Positions 7,231-8,051 of a DNA stretch of 8,051 nt are shown one piece after another. Within the stretch, counting starts at the first letter, position 1. Each line of letters begins with the position of its first letter. The stretch spans positions 1 to 8,051 of the forward strand of contig JASFRI010000190.1 of assembly GCA_050115015.1 (NCBI GenBank). The letters are read 5' to 3'. The notes under the pieces were generated by a model, which saw nothing but the letters and a program-made list of their open reading frames with translations, was not told the origin of the DNA and did no database searches. This DNA comes from JASFRI01 sp050115015. GTDB lineage: Bacteria; Acidobacteriota; Polarisedimenticolia; CBDVAL01. The position numbers and the translations under genes were made by a program.

Positions 7231-7871
7231 GCCGTCGTCCCCGCGGGCGCCGCCGCACGCATCCCCGCCGTGCAGAAGGCGATCAGGGCCTGCAGTGCCT
7301 CCGACGGGTCGAAGGCATCGATCCCCAGGGTCACCGCGCACTCGTCGTGGGGGATCCAGGCGAGGGTGTGGGCCATCGCCCCGATCATGAAGTGGAGGCG
7401 CCAGTGCAGCCCGGCGTCGTCCACTCCGGGCAACGCCCGGCGGAATGCCGGCACGAAGCGCGCAATCACGTCGCGGAACGTGCCCAGGAAGATCCGGCGG
7501 ACCTCGGGATTGACGTCCGAGTGGAGGCGGCCGGCGAGACGGATGAAGCGGTGCCCCGCCGAGCCGAGGGCCCCGAGCTCGCGGAACGCGGGCTCGAAGA
7601 ACGCGCGCAGCAGATCCTCCAGCGACGGGTCCGCCCCGGAGCCGGCGGCGTCGAGGCCCTCCAGCCGCTGCCGGTTGATCGGCTCCAGCCGCCGGGCCAG
7701 CACGGCCTCCAGGAGGGCCTCCTTCGAGCCGAAGTGATAGTGGACCGCGGCCAGGTTGGCGCCCGCCAGCCCCGTCACGGACCGCATCGAGGTGCTCTCG
7801 TAGCCGTGGACGGCGAAGAGCTCCTCCGCCGCGTCCAGGATCCTCGCCTTCGTGTCCCGTGCCGGTCGCAT
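7227..7871 (-). CDS. TetR/AcrR-family transcriptional repressor, first gene of the efflux operon
   Basis: A 214-residue regulator. Residues about 8-53 form the TetR DNA-binding domain: TKARILDAAEELFAVHGYES, then the helix-turn-helix SMRSVTGLAGANLAAVHYHFGSKE (about 28-51). The C-terminal ligand and dimer domain contains RFIRLAGRLHSDVNPEVRR (108-126) and LHWRLHFMIGAMAHTLA (155-171). This pattern resembles the PsrA-type C-terminal domain (TetR_C_30-like); that is my recognition from memory and has not been searched. It is co-directional with the pump and its stop overlaps the channel start (GTGA), so it is probably transcribed with the operon and represses it by binding the palindrome at 7884-7895. 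PsrA itself senses long-chain fatty acids; carrying that ligand over to this protein would be speculation. Start ATG 7871 follows a GC-rich GGGGCGGG with only weak Shine-Dalgarno character. The HTH sits at the normal distance from this start. Confidence 0.94.
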   Translation of the reverse strand: MRPARDTKARILDAAEELFAVHGYESTSMRSVTGLAGANLAAVHYHFGSKEALLEAVLARRLEPINRQRLEGLDAAGSGADPSLEDLLRAFFEPAFRELGALGSAGHRFIRLAGRLHSDVNPEVRRIFLGTFRDVIARFVPAFRRALPGVDDAGLHWRLHFMIGAMAHTLAWIPHDECAVTLGIDAFDPSEALQALIAFCTAGMRAAAPAGTTA

Positions 7872-7883
7872 CCCGCCCCGCTA

Positions 7884-7895
7884 AAACGATCGTTT
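7884..7895. promoter_or_regulatory. Perfect 12-bp palindrome, probable TetR operator
   Basis: AAACGATCGTTT is its own reverse complement and lies 12 bp before the tetR start codon. The outer bases 7882 (T) and 7897 (A) also pair, with one mismatch between. It is AT-rich in an otherwise very GC-rich window and sits where transcription should begin, downstream of the predicted -10. The form AAAC-N4-GTTT agrees with the core of the published PsrA box (G/C-AAAC-N2-4-GTTT-G/C), though the flanking bases here are A rather than G/C. Binding by the adjacent TetR protein is inferred. Confidence 0.75.
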
Positions 7896-7897
7896 AA

Positions 7898-7926
7898 ATC
7901 ATACGTCTGTTTCAGCAGGAGCGCAA
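7898..7926 (-). promoter_or_regulatory. Predicted sigma-70-type promoter of the tetR-efflux operon
   Basis: On the minus strand, -35 TTGCGC (7926-7921) and -10 TATGAT (7903-7898) are separated by exactly 17 bp. The -10 differs from TATAAT at one base; the -35 keeps only the TTG. The expected transcription start near 7891 falls within the palindrome, giving a leader of about 20 nt. This is the only such pair seen in the gap and would serve the whole operon. Confidence 0.55.
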
Positions 7927-7935
7927 GCCCGCTCC
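7918..7935 (-). other. Short hairpin after the upstream gene, overlapping the -35 box
   Basis: GGAGCG, a 6-nt loop GGCTTG, then CGCTCC: a perfect 6-bp GC-rich stem starting 2 nt after the stop codon of the preceding gene. No T-tract follows, so it is at best a weak or factor-assisted terminator. It covers the predicted -35 element of the tetR promoter. Confidence 0.4.
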
Positions 7936-7949
7936 GGTCAGCCCGCTCC
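7926..7949. repeat. 10-bp direct repeat spanning the upstream gene's stop codon
   Basis: AGCCCGCTCC occurs at 7926-7935 and 7940-7949 on the plus strand, 4 bp apart. One copy is in the last codons and stop of the upstream gene, the other in the hairpin that follows. It may be a small local duplication; no function is evident. Confidence 0.5.
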
Positions 7950-8051
7950 CGCCGCCCGGGCCAGACGCAGCACCGCCTCCCGCAGCCTCCGATGCCCGTC
8001 GAAACGCCGGACGAAGTCCGATTCCTGCCGCCCCCCCTTCGCGAAGATGAC
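7938..8051 (-). CDS. C-terminal end of an unidentified protein (partial)
   Basis: The minus strand is open from the right edge to a TGA at 7940-7938, giving 37 residues. The visible tail includes KGGRQESDFVRRFDGHRRL and ends LRLARAAGAG. It looks like real coding sequence: the frame stays open to the edge, wobble positions are G/C-rich as in the neighbours, and the tail reads as an amphipathic, Arg/Ala/Leu-rich helix. I do not recognise the family. The gene points the same way as the efflux operon but is separated by 66 bp containing a promoter, so it probably belongs to a different transcription unit. Confidence 0.6.
   Translation of the reverse strand, partial: VIFAKGGRQESDFVRRFDGHRRLREAVLRLARAAGAG

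Noticed and set aside
7231..7341. Extension of the outer membrane channel protein by 37 codons upstream of GTG 7230.
   Set aside because: It lies wholly inside tetR and would bury the lipoprotein signal peptide; the GTG at 7230 overlaps the tetR stop and places the lipobox Cys at residue 18.
6004..7737. A 577-codon plus-strand open frame opposite the channel and tetR genes.
   Set aside because: Low-complexity Arg/Gly/Pro/His-rich translation crossing two well-supported minus-strand genes; explained by codon bias.
8031..8037. Run of seven C near the right edge, considered as a frameshift site.
   Set aside because: With seven bases the minus-strand frame stays open from the window edge to a sensible stop, so there is no sign of disruption; too little of the gene is visible to say more.

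Overview
The window is GC-rich throughout (roughly 70% by eye). It carries one co-directional block of genes on the minus strand that encodes a complete tripartite RND efflux pump with its regulator. Parts for an outer membrane (a lipoprotein channel, a periplasmic adaptor and an RND permease) mean a Gram-negative bacterium. Nothing here fixes the genus; a GC-rich proteobacterium, myxobacterium-like or gemmatimonad-like lineage would all fit.

Layout, read in the direction of transcription (right to left). The last 38 codons of an unidentified gene end at 7938. A 66-bp gap (7872-7937) follows. It holds a plausible sigma-70 promoter and a perfect 12-bp palindrome, AAACGATCGTTT, at the expected transcription start. 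Then come a TetR-family repressor (7871-7227), a NodT-type outer membrane channel lipoprotein (7230-5758), an HlyD-type periplasmic adaptor (5761-4547), a 1075-residue RND permease (4550-1323), a Gfo/Idh/MocA-family oxidoreductase (1281-295), and the first 99 codons of an exported M23-type peptidase-like protein that runs off the left edge (298-1).

The genes are packed very tightly. Four junctions are 4-nt overlaps (GTGA or ATGA, stop of one gene on the start of the next), and the fifth is a gap of about 41 nt. This looks like one transcript with translational coupling, driven by the promoter before tetR. The TetR protein probably represses its own operon through the palindrome. The palindrome has the form AAAC-N4-GTTT, which resembles the PsrA box, and the TetR C-terminal domain also looks PsrA-like. 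The three pump proteins should form an envelope-spanning, proton-driven exporter. The substrate cannot be read from sequence.

The least conventional parts are the two genes attached to the 3' end of the pump operon (oxidoreductase and M23-like protein) and a TM10 motif in the permease that lacks the AcrB-type lysine. I see no mobile element, CRISPR array, tRNA or rRNA, and no strong intrinsic terminator. No entirely new system is evident; this is a well-formed efflux operon with some unusual attachments.
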